Positions 33,201-42,484 of a stretch of DNA of 64,000 nt are shown piece after piece. A program made the translations under genes and the position numbers. This DNA comes from Chondrus crispus (lineage: Eukaryota; Rhodophyta; Florideophyceae; Gigartinales; Gigartinaceae). The notes beneath the pieces were generated by a model, which saw nothing but the letters and a program-made list of their open reading frames with translations, did not search any database and was not told where the DNA came from. The DNA lies in the NCBI RefSeq assembly GCF_000350225.1, contig NW_005178735.1, forward strand, positions 62,001 through 126,000. The letters run 5' to 3'. Numbering within the stretch: position 1 is the first letter of the stretch; every line of letters starts with the position of its first letter.

Positions 33201-34827
33201 CGCTCTCCAAGGACCCAATTCGTTTTGGGAGGAGAACGACGAGTTCGACGCCGCCGACATCCAGCGCGCCGAAGACCCCGAGGCTGGCGCGCTCGACTCC
33301 CCGGTCGCCCCACCGCAGGACGACCTTCCGGCCCCTCTTACGATAGAGGAGATGGCCGAGGAGCAACGCGTGGATGACTTCTGCCAAACCGTTTTGGCAC
33401 GACAGTCTGAGTCCCCGGACTCCGCGTTCTTCGAGGACCACCAAGGGGTGCTCAAACGGAGACACCCCTTCGATCCCGACACCGTACAGGTGGTGGTGCC
33501 TCGGACGCTTCGCGCCAGGCTCCTTCGCCTGTGCCACAACCCGGCCATCGCGGGGCACCCGGGCCAGAACCGTATGTACTACGCACTTCGACGCGAGTAC
33601 TACTGGCCCCACCTGGCTGCAGACGTGGCAGCCACGGTGCGAGGGTGTCGGACCTGCGCGATGAACCGGGTCAAGCTGAGGAAACATCTCAATCGATTGA
33701 TATTGTTCCCAGCTACGAGGCCTCTCGAGAGCCTCGCCATCGACATCTTGGGGCCGCTCCCCAAGACGAAGACAGGAAAACGATTCCTGCTCGTGACTAC
33801 GGACCGTTTTAGCAAGCTGACGCAAGTCGTGGCGCTCCGCACGATAACCGCATACACCGTCGCAGTTGCGTTCTGCGAGTCGTGGGTGTTCAAATACGGC
33901 GTCCCTCGCACGTTGCTTTCGGACAACGGCCCTCAGTTTAATGCCAAGTTCTTCCACAGCACGTGCCGTGTTCTGGGGATAACGAATTTGTACACTTCGG
34001 CGTACCATCCCCAGACGAACGGGCAAGTCGAGCGATATAACCGAACAATCGCCTCGATGCTGAGGAACTACGTGGGTGAACACCAGGACGACTGGGATGT
34101 GAACGTGGGGCCGCTCATGTACGCATACAACTCCCACGTACATCGCACCACACGCACCACGCCGTTTGAGCTTGTGCTCAGCAGTCCACCGCCGGAGTTC
34201 TCTCTCCGACGGGCGGACGGCGACGCGCCCCCTTCCGATAGGGGGAACCAACGTGCCGAGTTCCTCAAGACCTTGGACTCGACTATCCAGAAGGCCTACG
34301 CGAGCCTGCGTCGGACGCAGGCTCGCTACAAGCGCGACTTCGATAAGCGCATACGACGCATTAATTCCCGGCTCCGTCCCGGAGAATACGTATATCTCAA
34401 CCCCACCGATGGGGCTAAGACATCGAACAAGCTCGCCTCGCCCGCTGTCGGACCCTACCGCGTTCTCGCCAATGACCGCTGTACCATCACGATCGATCGT
34501 GAGGGTGTCACCGAGCGCGTTTCCGCAGATCGCTGCGTGTATGCGCCACCGCCAACGGGCGCAACGCGGACGAGCACGACAACCCCGGATGACCTTGCCG
34601 ACAAGGTCACCGAGGGCACACAGTATGCCGTCGAACGGCTACTCAAGCATCGCGTCATGGAGGATGGAACTACGGAGTTCCTCATTAAATGGGCAGACTA
34701 CGATACTCCCACATGGACGGCGCGTACCCACATCCCCGAGGAGTTGGTTTCTCGTTACGCACAAAGACTCCGGGCGCGTACAGGGAGAGACCTCACCTCG
34801 GAAGTGAACGCGGACGTTCACTCTTGA
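30244..34827 (+). CDS. Chromovirus pol polyprotein with chromodomain
   Basis: The intact 1527-codon ORF contains, in order: aspartic protease near residue 143 (VDTCSGYN, with Cys in place of the usual Gly of DTG); reverse transcriptase at about 500-690 (FCVDYRRLN, LVYLDDVIVF); RNase H from about 780 (LLDTDASAYQLG); integrase with a zinc-binding HHCC segment from about 1098 (HNPAIAGHPGQ to GCRTCAMNR); the DDE core (Asp of LAIDILGPLP, Asp of LLSDNGPQF, Glu of NGQVERYNR); a GPY-like stretch (SPAVGPYRVL); and a C-terminal chromodomain at about 1460-1513 (FLIKWADYDTPTWT). The chromodomain targets integration to marked chromatin. No stop or frame break is present, so the enzyme could be active, subject to the protease residue. 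Confidence 0.95.
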   Translation: MSTLQEKPNTEAHVDPMLEEGTTGTPDIPVKRNERDAVNADRHESVDLLTPVSPRSPTKCPPRTDSSTGTGVTETRTSPGSSRRKRKRGQCRSRRPRRNDLTDKVAPKVVDGLVCLMTSKIYNVLGSVATEGNAFKPHTIAVDTCSGYNLVRKADLPPDWARYVIQGAPLPRLAGANSNPLRLTAVVRLAVRLRNTTFRIPFVVAEQLAVPVLLGTAFIDAHVRSIDIDGQKLELRHGGSVAIVNGKGEPTPPTRRHGRQTSRPEVREEASQAIRIARWATIPAMSQARVRVTTAGRGLVFLEPKPSLQHRHGVRLTNGVAEVLPNQTFEVIVANFSRRERRLPKHTVVGYAKRNPLAILTPERRVAEWVAHALHLTDLTDQVEEVGAGRSSSDEKATAGSEGVDPDEQSPISPPTAKGTVPPQQKDPENPPMDWEKEIDLSYIDDDKLRGHVLEMLRKHSSLWSGALGTIQATEHRIPLEPGTKPIRSMPYRKGPTMREMVAKEVNKMLNAGVIEPASTDWASPVVLVPKKDGSLRFCVDYRRLNAKTAADSYRLPRMDDCIDSLGDAAVFTTLDCNFGYWQIPVAPEDRDKTTFTTHMGTYRHLRMLFGLKGAPATFQRALDIILSGVRWQICLVYLDDVIVFSRTDAEHARHLDTVLSLLRSAGISLKLKKCSFFRPKVHYLGHVISPGKLSVADTAFDAFKTFTFPRTLTQVRSFLGACNVYRRFVKGFSKIARPLTDITRKDSDHDFDNPTEVQLQAFESLKAAMISPPILALPRYGRPYLLDTDASAYQLGCTLLQEHDEPNDWRPVGYWSYSLSDSERNYSATERECFAVVWAVRTLRPYIEGTKFTVRTDHDALRWLMSLTESSGRLTRWRLRLAEYDFTIQYRPGGVHQVPDTLSRLVSPRVADDPRLTVEVDDDIPTFDGGTTVRDVSNELADHACTASCDHQAVHVFVTTRNQAEARTRPRVRTRDEPRGDDEAPALQGPNSFWEENDEFDAADIQRAEDPEAGALDSPVAPPQDDLPAPLTIEEMAEEQRVDDFCQTVLARQSESPDSAFFEDHQGVLKRRHPFDPDTVQVVVPRTLRARLLRLCHNPAIAGHPGQNRMYYALRREYYWPHLAADVAATVRGCRTCAMNRVKLRKHLNRLILFPATRPLESLAIDILGPLPKTKTGKRFLLVTTDRFSKLTQVVALRTITAYTVAVAFCESWVFKYGVPRTLLSDNGPQFNAKFFHSTCRVLGITNLYTSAYHPQTNGQVERYNRTIASMLRNYVGEHQDDWDVNVGPLMYAYNSHVHRTTRTTPFELVLSSPPPEFSLRRADGDAPPSDRGNQRAEFLKTLDSTIQKAYASLRRTQARYKRDFDKRIRRINSRLRPGEYVYLNPTDGAKTSNKLASPAVGPYRVLANDRCTITIDREGVTERVSADRCVYAPPPTGATRTSTTTPDDLADKVTEGTQYAVERLLKHRVMEDGTTEFLIKWADYDTPTWTARTHIPEELVSRYAQRLRARTGRDLTSEVNADVHS

Positions 34828-34835
34828 GGAGGGGG
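34804..34835 (+). repeat. First copy of the pol-end/polypurine motif
   Basis: The sequence gtgaacgcggacgttcac, followed by tcttgaggaggggg, spans the pol stop codon. It recurs, slightly changed, at 39944-39978 directly before the 3' LTR. The purine run here could act as an additional (central-type) polypurine tract. Confidence 0.7.
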
Positions 34836-37470
34836 CTCTCAACCGCATCGTTGCGGATTAAATTCGACCTCGAATTAAATGCACCCCGCGTACATGGGGC
34901 AAAAGGGGGACGCGCGAAGGGACAGCTGTCCCCAGAGAGCAGCAACGGAATAATTCGCGAGACGTCAAGACGTATTGGCAACCGAGTTCATCGAAAACGA
35001 CCAGTTATTGCCGGCAAGAGGCAGGAGGGAGGATAGTACGTGCTGCCCTACGCAAAGCGGTCGCACCTCGAGGAGTAGAAGGCAGAGTGACGCGGTCGAA
35101 CGCGAAAATGCCCTAAAACAAGTGCCCACGAAGGCATCGCCCGTTTCGTATTGACCAGAGGACGTCAAGACGTATCGACGAAGGTCCCGTAAGCAAACCA
35201 GAGGAAGCGAACAGCACGAGCTGCGCCCTGAGGGCACCTCGTCACGGACTGTGGGCAAGGAGCCCTCCAGCAGGGAGACGATCTCCCAGAGCGATATAGT
35301 CGCCCAGCGGTCGCCACAAGTTCTGCCGACATGGGGACAGCTGTCCTGCACGCCCCGGTCCGGACCAGCTGCGCTATGACGAAATGGTCCGCGATCCCGA
35401 GTCCCCCGCGACGACGAGAAGACGCAGCCCTGCATTAGGTAGCAACGACAAGTACGCCCCAGTTGGAATAAGGGGAGAGAAAGAGACAGTATGGGCCGCC
35501 GTCGGCTGATACACGCGAGATCAGAGCTCCAACAAACGGCCACCGCCATACCCTAAATACCGGAGAAAATATTGGTGAAATGGGAAATTACACTGACGGG
35601 TGGTTGCACGGGCAGGACGCCCAGACACGTGCTGTACGCAACAACGCGCAAGGGACATCCGGACAGCGGCGCGTGGGAGGAGTACAGCGTGTACCCACCG
35701 ATCGGCACACGCCAGCGGTGCCGCCCCCTTCATAATCGTCAAACCAACGGACGTCCGACGCACGGGTCGTCTCGAACGCGGAGCGGGCACCAAGAACAGC
35801 AACCCGAGGCGCTGAGCAAGAAAAGACCCTCCCGCGGTGGATACGGCACGCGAGCAACGAACGCGCCCCCGCCGTGGGCTCGCAAGGGGGGGGGGCTCGA
35901 GCTCTCCCACGACCGCGCTGACGCACCGCTCGGGCGTCGAGGGAGGAGCCGACTCCCTCCTCGTCCCCCGCATGCGAACGATCGGCCCCTTTCCCCCGCT
36001 CGCTCGCCTGAAAGCGGAGCGGGGGAGACTACAGTACGGAGCGCGACGTCGCGCTAGGTAGCAGACAGGGCCGGATGGAAGGAACTCGCTACGGCGGTGA
36101 CGGGCGGACAGGAAGGGAGAGCGGAGAACTTTTGCTGGCATCCACGAAGGTCCAGGCGTTCGGACTTCCCTCTCGCCGTGGGAGCACACACTGCCGCGCG
36201 TGCGCTCACGCGCGAAGGAGGACGCGGGTTATGAGGAGCAGCGACGTGCTCAGACCCTCCTGTCCACGCGGATCAATCGAATGATCCCTCGAACTGGTCT
36301 CCCCGCCTTCCCACCCGCGGGGCGGCACAGCGACGAGGACTGTCCTCGCCCGGGGCCCGACGACACCCCCGGGAAGGAAGAACGGGACCCAATTCTGTCC
36401 GACCTCGATCGGCGCAAGGTGTCGACACCCTGCAGCAGGCCCCCGGCAAGAAGGGATAAATCGCAGGGGGGGAATCGAGGACCCCACACTGATGCGACGG
36501 GGGCCAATTCGGCTCCCTAAGGGGGTAGGCTCGAACTATCCCAGGACCACCCGCACGGCTACACGGACGCGTAGCTCGGGTGAAGAGGGAGGAGACGACT
36601 CCCCCCCTTCCCATTCTCCCACACGCCGAAGATTTGCTTTCCTCACCCCTGCTCGCTCGTCCGACCTCGGAGCGGCGGGAGACTACAGTGCGAGGAAGAC
36701 GTCGCGCTGGGATTGAGGTACGCAGCACGCCTGCAGTGGACGTGCAATAAGGACGAGCGGGGACGTCCCGGTAGTGTCTACGAAGAGCCAAGCGAGGCGG
36801 ACTCCGGTCGGACATGCACACGACCGACGGCCGAAGGGCGGAGAGCGGGGCGCTCGTACTCTCCTCTTCCCGTACTAGTACACAAATTCGCGCGTACGGT
36901 CACACCCGAAAGCGGACGCGGCTCACGAAAGCGAACAACAAGTTCTCACCTTCCGAGCCACGCCGACAATTCGGATTGTCACCCCGCTCGCCCTGCTCGC
37001 TTCACCATGAGCGACAACGACGGCTACTGTACTCAGCCGAGCCCGACGACGAGCTCGGGAAGAAAACCACGACGCGTTAGTGGCAAGACCGGCATCGCGC
37101 ACGACCGGACCCGTTTCGAGGACGGGAGAATGAACGCGCCGAAAAATACCGCGAACCTGACAGGGACGGACTGTCAAAAAGCATCAGCGAATACCACGCA
37201 CAAGAGACGACGCATTCAGAGGGACGCGCCCTGGACGAGACCCCGACCGACTTAGCGCGAGGCGGGGGTATCGACACGCCGCGAACGACCCTGTCGTAAG
37301 AGAAAAAGAAAAAAAAGGGGGGGATGTACAGAACACAGTTGAGCGTAAGCATGGAGGAGGGGAACGAAGAGGGTACGAAGCACCCCGAGCCAAGGCCAAG
37401 AGACGAATTTGGTTTTTACGCAGGAAGGGGAAAAGACGACCTGGCCCCCGCGGACATATCGGGACCCCGC
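34836..37470. other. Noncoding segment inside the chromovirus with diverged tandem duplication
   Basis: No convincing ORF. A region around 35925-36060 recurs, diverged, around 36570-36720: both contain gggaggag..cgactccc, gctcgctcg, ggagactacagt and gacgtcgcgct. The duplication period is about 650 bp. The words gacgtcaagacgtat occur at about 34965 and 35162. Confidence 0.5.
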
Positions 37471-39918
37471 TCAGTGGTCAACGCCGCCGGGCGACGCCTC
37501 CGGGCGCGGACCGTAGAGCCCCGGCGGACAGTAGCCGGGGTGATGTGGCACTGTCGTGCTTGACCCCCCCAAGGGAGGCATCGCCACCGCACTGTGGAGG
37601 GTCCAGCGGTGCACGTCGCCCTCAGGGGCAGCAACGACGTCCGATGAGGGCGCTTCGCACCCCGAGCTCTCGTAAGGATCCCGCATCGAACGCGGAGCAG
37701 ACGAAGGCGCCATTCGAAGGCTTCGGAGAGCGTCCCGCTCACGACGATACCGGTCACGTTCAGCAGTAGTCTGCTCCAACACGGCCGCCCGACGATCCGA
37801 GGACGCGCGTAATGCTTCCAACTCGCTACGTACGTGTTGCAGCTCGTATACGGAGGACGCACGAGCCGCCTCGAGGCGCCGTGCTTCGTCGCTCCATGAC
37901 AAGTACCAGCTCGCGAGTGTGCTGAGTAGACCGTCCACTTTCCATGCGCGGTCAGCGGACTGACCCAAGGCGTGGGAGAGTACAGGGACGGCCCTGATGT
38001 CTTCCCGCTTCAGCGTCCCGTGACGCACAGACATCACCGGTGGCGCCTCCCGTGGCGGCATCGAGTTGAGGGGCGGGACAGGGGGGACCGCAAGGCACGC
38101 GGTCGGACGGAAGCCGCTTTCGACGACGGTAGGGTCACCGGACGGGTCCGCACGTGCGAATTGATATGCGGTGGGCTCGTTGTTGAGGTCCCGGTATCGT
38201 TTCTTTCGCGCTTCGCGCGAGGCGGAGCCGACTCCGCCCCCGCCCGCGGGGCGACTAGGAGAGGACCCAACGCCCGTCGACCGCGCCACAAATGCGTCGC
38301 CTTGGCGGTCGTATACCAGAAAGGAGGACTGGCTACCGGTGGTGAAGTCACTCCAATAGCGCAGGTGGCGATCGCCCACCTCGCTAGCACGATGCATGAG
38401 CCCGAGGGCGAACGAATACGTCCATGGCACATGCCGCGTACACTGCTCGAGCGGGTGTAAGGGTACGCTGGGGAGGTCCCACGCTACCCTCCCCAAGTAA
38501 GCCAACATTTCGACAGGTTGAACGAACACGCGCCCGTGAATAGAGACCTCGTTCATGAACGCATTTCCGAGTGCCCAAGCCCACTCCCTCTCGACGTTAT
38601 ACACGAGGTCGGCAGAAGCGGGATGCGACGGATCTGAGCAAGCAACTCCGAAGTGCTTTAGAACATAGGGTAGCAAGGGATGGACCCCTAGCGAAGGGAA
38701 GGTCTCCCTTACCACAGCGGGGAGACTGGGGAAATCCCGTGGAGATAGGCCTCCTTCGAAAGACGCCGAACGAAATACGCGACCATCCTCCTCCCCTGAG
38801 TGGCGGTAAGCCGCCCAGTCGTGGGGCGCGATCCCCACACCGTGCAAACGCATGAGCGAACATGCCGACTTTTGGAGGGCGACCCGAGCCCTCGAATAGG
38901 CAAAGGGGCGCGGGCTTACGTAGAGCCCCGGGACGTGGGACAAGACGAATTCACGAGGACTCGACTGCTCCCGGTGGAACAGATACGCGGCCATTCTGTC
39001 GACATACTCCACCTCGCTCAAACTGTACGCGAACGTACGGTCGGACGCGACCGCGGCGGGAATTTGATACGCTGACCCGCCACCCTCCGCCAGGAGCCGA
39101 CCCAGCACTAAGGAAGCTTCTTCCTCGCGCCCCGCTTCGTACACTTTACGCACCCGGGACAAATCAGGACGAAGATGCTCACGCGACAACAACTCACCCA
39201 CGCTGATGCTGGTCCGCGCGTGTCGACACCAGGAGAATCTCAGGCGATCAAGGGGGAGAGGGGTAGACCGCTCGAGCGGGACCCCGAACCACTCATGGGT
39301 ATCGACGTCCCCCTCCCTGCCCGATGTCACCATGGCTTGAGCCGTCTCAGGCCGAACACCGGAACCGCGGTCGCCTTCCCCCTCACAAGTCGGCCACGGA
39401 GGTCGGACGGGTACGACGGCGCGCTGCCCTACAGAGCCAGTGGCGGGGATGATCTCGCTGACCACCACCGGGGCGTGGAGGGTGGGAATTAGCTCGACGG
39501 ACGTCGTCGACCCACGCGAACCGCGGGCTCTTTGGAACGGCTGGGGAAGAGTCCACGGGGGCATGACATCCCCGGGACGACCCGGGGCACCCCCCGTGGA
39601 AGCCACGACGACCGGCGCAGGGGAAGGACCGGCAAGCGAGGCAACGCGACCCTCAGACGGAGACACCATGACCAGCGCCCCGAGACAACCGACGAAAGAC
39701 GACGGTACGATCGCGGCACGAACCGCGAGGAAGGGAGAAGATGGTCCGACGGAAGAAACGTCGACGCGAGCACTGAGTGAGCGTCGCTCGGATGGGTTGG
39801 GGGAAAAGAAGAGAGAGCCCACGCACAAACACGGGGAGCGAGAACGGCGGTACGATAAGAGAAGGGGGTCGGGACGACGCGCATCCACCTCCAGACCAGC
39901 GAAAGAGCCCTCAGACAT
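37471..39918 (-). CDS. Large antisense ORF of the chromovirus, function unknown
   Basis: The uninterrupted 815-codon ORF runs against gag and pol, starting 61 bp from the 3' LTR. The N-terminal 230 residues are Ser/Pro/Val-rich. The middle (about 250-580) is denser in aromatic and charged residues with a folded character. Near 690-740 there is a strong coiled coil (SELEALRASSDRRAAVLEQ and following), and the tail is Pro/Gly-rich. I find no retroviral env, capsid or enzyme motif. Some plant Ty3 elements also carry antisense ORFs between pol and the 3' LTR, so an accessory role is plausible. Transcription could start from antisense activity of the adjacent LTR. High GC can keep antisense frames open, which is the main caution. 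Confidence 0.6.
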   Translation of the reverse strand: MSEGSFAGLEVDARRPDPLLLSYRRSRSPCLCVGSLFFSPNPSERRSLSARVDVSSVGPSSPFLAVRAAIVPSSFVGCLGALVMVSPSEGRVASLAGPSPAPVVVASTGGAPGRPGDVMPPWTLPQPFQRARGSRGSTTSVELIPTLHAPVVVSEIIPATGSVGQRAVVPVRPPWPTCEGEGDRGSGVRPETAQAMVTSGREGDVDTHEWFGVPLERSTPLPLDRLRFSWCRHARTSISVGELLSREHLRPDLSRVRKVYEAGREEEASLVLGRLLAEGGGSAYQIPAAVASDRTFAYSLSEVEYVDRMAAYLFHREQSSPREFVLSHVPGLYVSPRPFAYSRARVALQKSACSLMRLHGVGIAPHDWAAYRHSGEEDGRVFRSASFEGGLSPRDFPSLPAVVRETFPSLGVHPLLPYVLKHFGVACSDPSHPASADLVYNVEREWAWALGNAFMNEVSIHGRVFVQPVEMLAYLGRVAWDLPSVPLHPLEQCTRHVPWTYSFALGLMHRASEVGDRHLRYWSDFTTGSQSSFLVYDRQGDAFVARSTGVGSSPSRPAGGGGVGSASREARKKRYRDLNNEPTAYQFARADPSGDPTVVESGFRPTACLAVPPVPPLNSMPPREAPPVMSVRHGTLKREDIRAVPVLSHALGQSADRAWKVDGLLSTLASWYLSWSDEARRLEAARASSVYELQHVRSELEALRASSDRRAAVLEQTTAERDRYRRERDALRSLRMAPSSAPRSMRDPYESSGCEAPSSDVVAAPEGDVHRWTLHSAVAMPPLGGSSTTVPHHPGYCPPGLYGPRPEASPGGVDH

Positions 39919-39943
39919 GGTCGCCTCTACAAGCCCGAGAGTG

Positions 39944-39978
39944 CTGAACGCGGACGTTCAGTCTTGAGGGGGGGGCCG
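39944..39978 (+). promoter_or_regulatory. Polypurine tract with second copy of the pol-end motif
   Basis: The sequence ctgaacgcggacgttcag, then tcttgagggggggggcc, ends at the first base before the 3' LTR. The G-run is the plus-strand DNA primer. Its similarity to 34804-34835 shows that the original element had pol directly followed by the tract and LTR. Confidence 0.78.
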
Positions 39979-40680
39979 TGTAGCATAACCCCCCCCTCCG
40001 GGGCTTTAAATTAGATTAGATCAAGAACTAGATCAGCTAATGTAGAGCGTCGAGCTCTACAGTACAACCGCGCGTGTCCACGTGTACCCCACGGGGACAA
40101 GGGACATGCGCATACACGTGCACACGCGTACAGCGCGCGAGCGAGGCGCGCACGCACCACGAGTAATACGTGTACTGTCAGCCTCGACATAGCTGACAGT
40201 CTTACAGTGCAGGCCGACCTGCACTACAGTAGCCCACTACAGTACCTCGGTACTGTAGTGTTATGATAGATTGTTTTGTATATTAAATATGGAGCGGACC
40301 GACGGCGGCGGAAGGGGACAAGCACGGGCTTGTCCTCAACCGACCGCCAAGGTGAGTGCACCCAGCTTATTCTAAACGTCGCCTTCGCTCTTCGCGCGCG
40401 TTTAGTCGGAGCCGAGCCGGAGTGGACGCGCAGCACGCGAGCGAGCACGGAACCGCCTCCGCCCGTCAGCACTGGTACGTCACCCAGTGCTGCTCCGGGG
40501 CGTCGAGGCGTCGATCCGCTCGTGCGTGCGCGCGTCCCTGCTCGCTCCCGCTCTACCACCGCTACCCGGGCCCGAGCCCGGTTCCGTAGCTGGTTGGCCC
40601 GCTTCACCCCTTCTCCGATCCGGGGTCTACAGGTCGAACTGCGCATACACCTCCAGTCGTCTGGGGGTGTTTATGCTACA
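39979..40680 (+). repeat. Chromovirus 3' LTR
   Basis: Same length (702 bp) as the 5' LTR, with about five substitutions and no indels seen. It is followed by the target duplication atata. Confidence 0.95.
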
Positions 40681-40849
40681 ATATAGAGCCCCGCCGGGGC
40701 CAGTACAGTAGCTCCCGGCTCTAGATGCTAGATCTAATTAGTAAATAAATTAAATAATTAAAATAATCGTGCGCTTCGTTGCACACGTGTGTCCCCCAAA
40801 CCCGGACTACAGTATCCAATTTTTTCTTTTTCACTTCCTTTCACCCCTC

Positions 40850-41092
40850 TACCCGAGACGGGTATTGCACTACACCATCAAGTGGAAATATTGCGTGGAA
40901 ACCTCAAGTGGAAACCTAGAAGACCTAAGCGGTTGCTTTACTGGATTACTCCTTCTCTTGCCGTCCGTTTAAAAAACCTCATCTACTATCGCGCACAACG
41001 TCTTTTCGTTCTCTACATAAGCCTGGCCTTTTGTTCCGCTCCTCTTACTGCTATCCGTTCCTGTCCCTATCTAAGTATCACACGTGATAAAC
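40850..41092 (+). promoter_or_regulatory. 5' flank module of the methyltransferase gene
   Basis: Inverted, diverged copy of 24565-24781 plus 25931-25945. It ends at the ATG at 41093. Shared blocks include tggaaatattgcgtggaaac and cgtccgtttaaaaaacctca. It probably contains the promoter and 5' untranslated region of the methyltransferase/SET gene. Confidence 0.7.
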
Positions 41093-42484
41093 ATGCCTAC
41101 TCAAGCGAAAACGTCTTCCTTCGGGAAGCGCCTCAAAGCCGTACAGGTAGTGCGAGCAACCGTAATCCAGCAAACTGGGAACGTGGTACCGAAACTTGGA
41201 GATATCACGGATTGAGTTGAGAATAATCTTGAGACCGATTCTGCAAAGACCTACTTACAATCTTTGGGAGCCGAAAATGTATCCGAGGCAGAGGTTTGCA
41301 AATCAAAAATGAATCAACGTCAAGTCGCACAAGTCTATGCAATCGTGCAGGCGCTTCTTGGTTGCGGGAGAGGCAATGATACTAGACCCTGGCAAATCTT
41401 CGAAATCATAAGAGACATTAACGGCGACAGCTTCAATGCTAGAGGTCTCCAGTGTACGTTTATTAGCAACACGAGTTCCAAAAGGAATACTGTGAAAGAG
41501 CCACGATTCCTTACTTCGCCCGCAACTTCCTTCGAGGCAATGATGTTCCTAATCTATGTGGGAGTAGTTATGAACTGTCACACCAGGAAACAAGGATCAC
41601 CACGTGCCTAGAGAAAGAAGGTATTGCAGAACTACAAGGTCAATAGGGAGACGTCACAGCGTATTGGCTTTGCTGTTCAGCAAGTTATTCGAGCATGGAA
41701 TTGCAAGGCCAGATATATGGGATTCAAGAACTGCGAAGAAATGATATATCCTTACATCACCTTGACAAGTGACGATCGTGAGTTGTGCTTTACTGTGTTG
41801 AGTTCAGGCTTCGCCCACAAAAAACAGAAGGATACAATCACAGTCAACGCCGGGGCATTCTGTCTCCGCGACGAATGTTCCCCACAAGCATTTGGCCGTG
41901 TTCCAGTCGTGGGTAATGCTCTTCGCGAGGCAGCAAAACTTGTTCTGAGTAATATCCGCTTCCTCGTAACATCGGATTACTTGTATGAAATGCCTCCCAT
42001 GGCGAATTAGATGGCTTTGGACAGGTTCAAGAAAGTTCAGGAAACGATCCCTCCCATCATCGATGGTTATCCGAACGAAATGGTCAATCACGTGAAGAAT
42101 TCCCTCCCACAACAAGACATGGAGATGGTTTCTTCTGTAAACTCCACTGAACAGGCGCGACAAGAAAACATCCTTGCAAGGAGCCTCTCAGTTGTCGCCA
42201 GGCACAGGACTGCTTCTAAGTCCGTCTCACACACCGACTCTGTACAGGCGGTGCGGGAAAGTGAATCGGTGAGTAGTGCTCCAGACAGGTCAGATTCCCG
42301 GGCAGGACGCTGGCCTGCACAATTACGGACTCTGTCAGTCACGCAGGAGTGTAAAGGTCAAGGCTGTGAGTGTCGAGAAGCTTTAAAGAATGTCTGCAGG
42401 GCAATGAACTAGTACGCAAGGACGTATAGCTGTACATTCCCAGAGCCATCGCAGGAGGATATCTCATCATGTTCCGAACAAATA
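41093..42484 (+). pseudogene. N-terminal region of the methyltransferase/SET gene, broken by stops
   Basis: From ATG 41093 a single frame runs to the methyltransferase ORF, interrupted only by TGA 41213, TAG 41609, TAG 42008 and TAG 42410. The uninterrupted pieces are 41264-41608, 41624-42007 and 42011-42409. No known domain is recognised. The second and third pieces alternate helices and strands; the last is Ser/Arg-rich and disordered, with a short Cys-rich end (CKGQGCECRE). No frameshift is needed over 1.4 kb, so this was one protein with the downstream enzyme. Short introns ending at the TAGs cannot be excluded, but no good donors in the required phase were seen. Confidence 0.5.

Larger units (their letters stand above)
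26756..40680 (+). mobile_element. Ty3/gypsy chromovirus LTR retrotransposon, 13.9 kb
   Basis: The element is bounded by two 702-bp LTRs that begin TGTAGCATA and end TATGCTACA (a 9-bp terminal inverted repeat) and by a 5-bp target duplication, atata (26751-26755 and 40681-40685). Order inside: primer-binding site, gag, protease, reverse transcriptase, RNase H, integrase, chromodomain, then a 5.1-kb noncanonical segment with a large antisense ORF, then the polypurine tract. Integrase after reverse transcriptase plus the chromodomain define a chromovirus. The LTRs differ at about five positions, so the insertion is recent relative to its decayed surroundings. At 13.9 kb it is more than twice the usual size for the group. 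Confidence 0.95.

Noticed and set aside
35572-37255. Several 100-190 codon ORFs inside the chromovirus spacer
   Set aside because: They overlap on both strands in GC-rich sequence and show no envelope, membrane or enzyme features.
5234-40680. CRISPR-like or prokaryotic operon features
   Set aside because: Repeats here are LTRs, inverted repeats or 65-bp tandem units without spacers, and the gene content is eukaryotic transposon type.
41093-42484. Short introns ending at the in-frame TAG codons
   Set aside because: Some TAGs sit after pyrimidine-rich tracts, but donors in the phase needed to keep the frame were poor or missing. Not excluded, only less likely than point decay.
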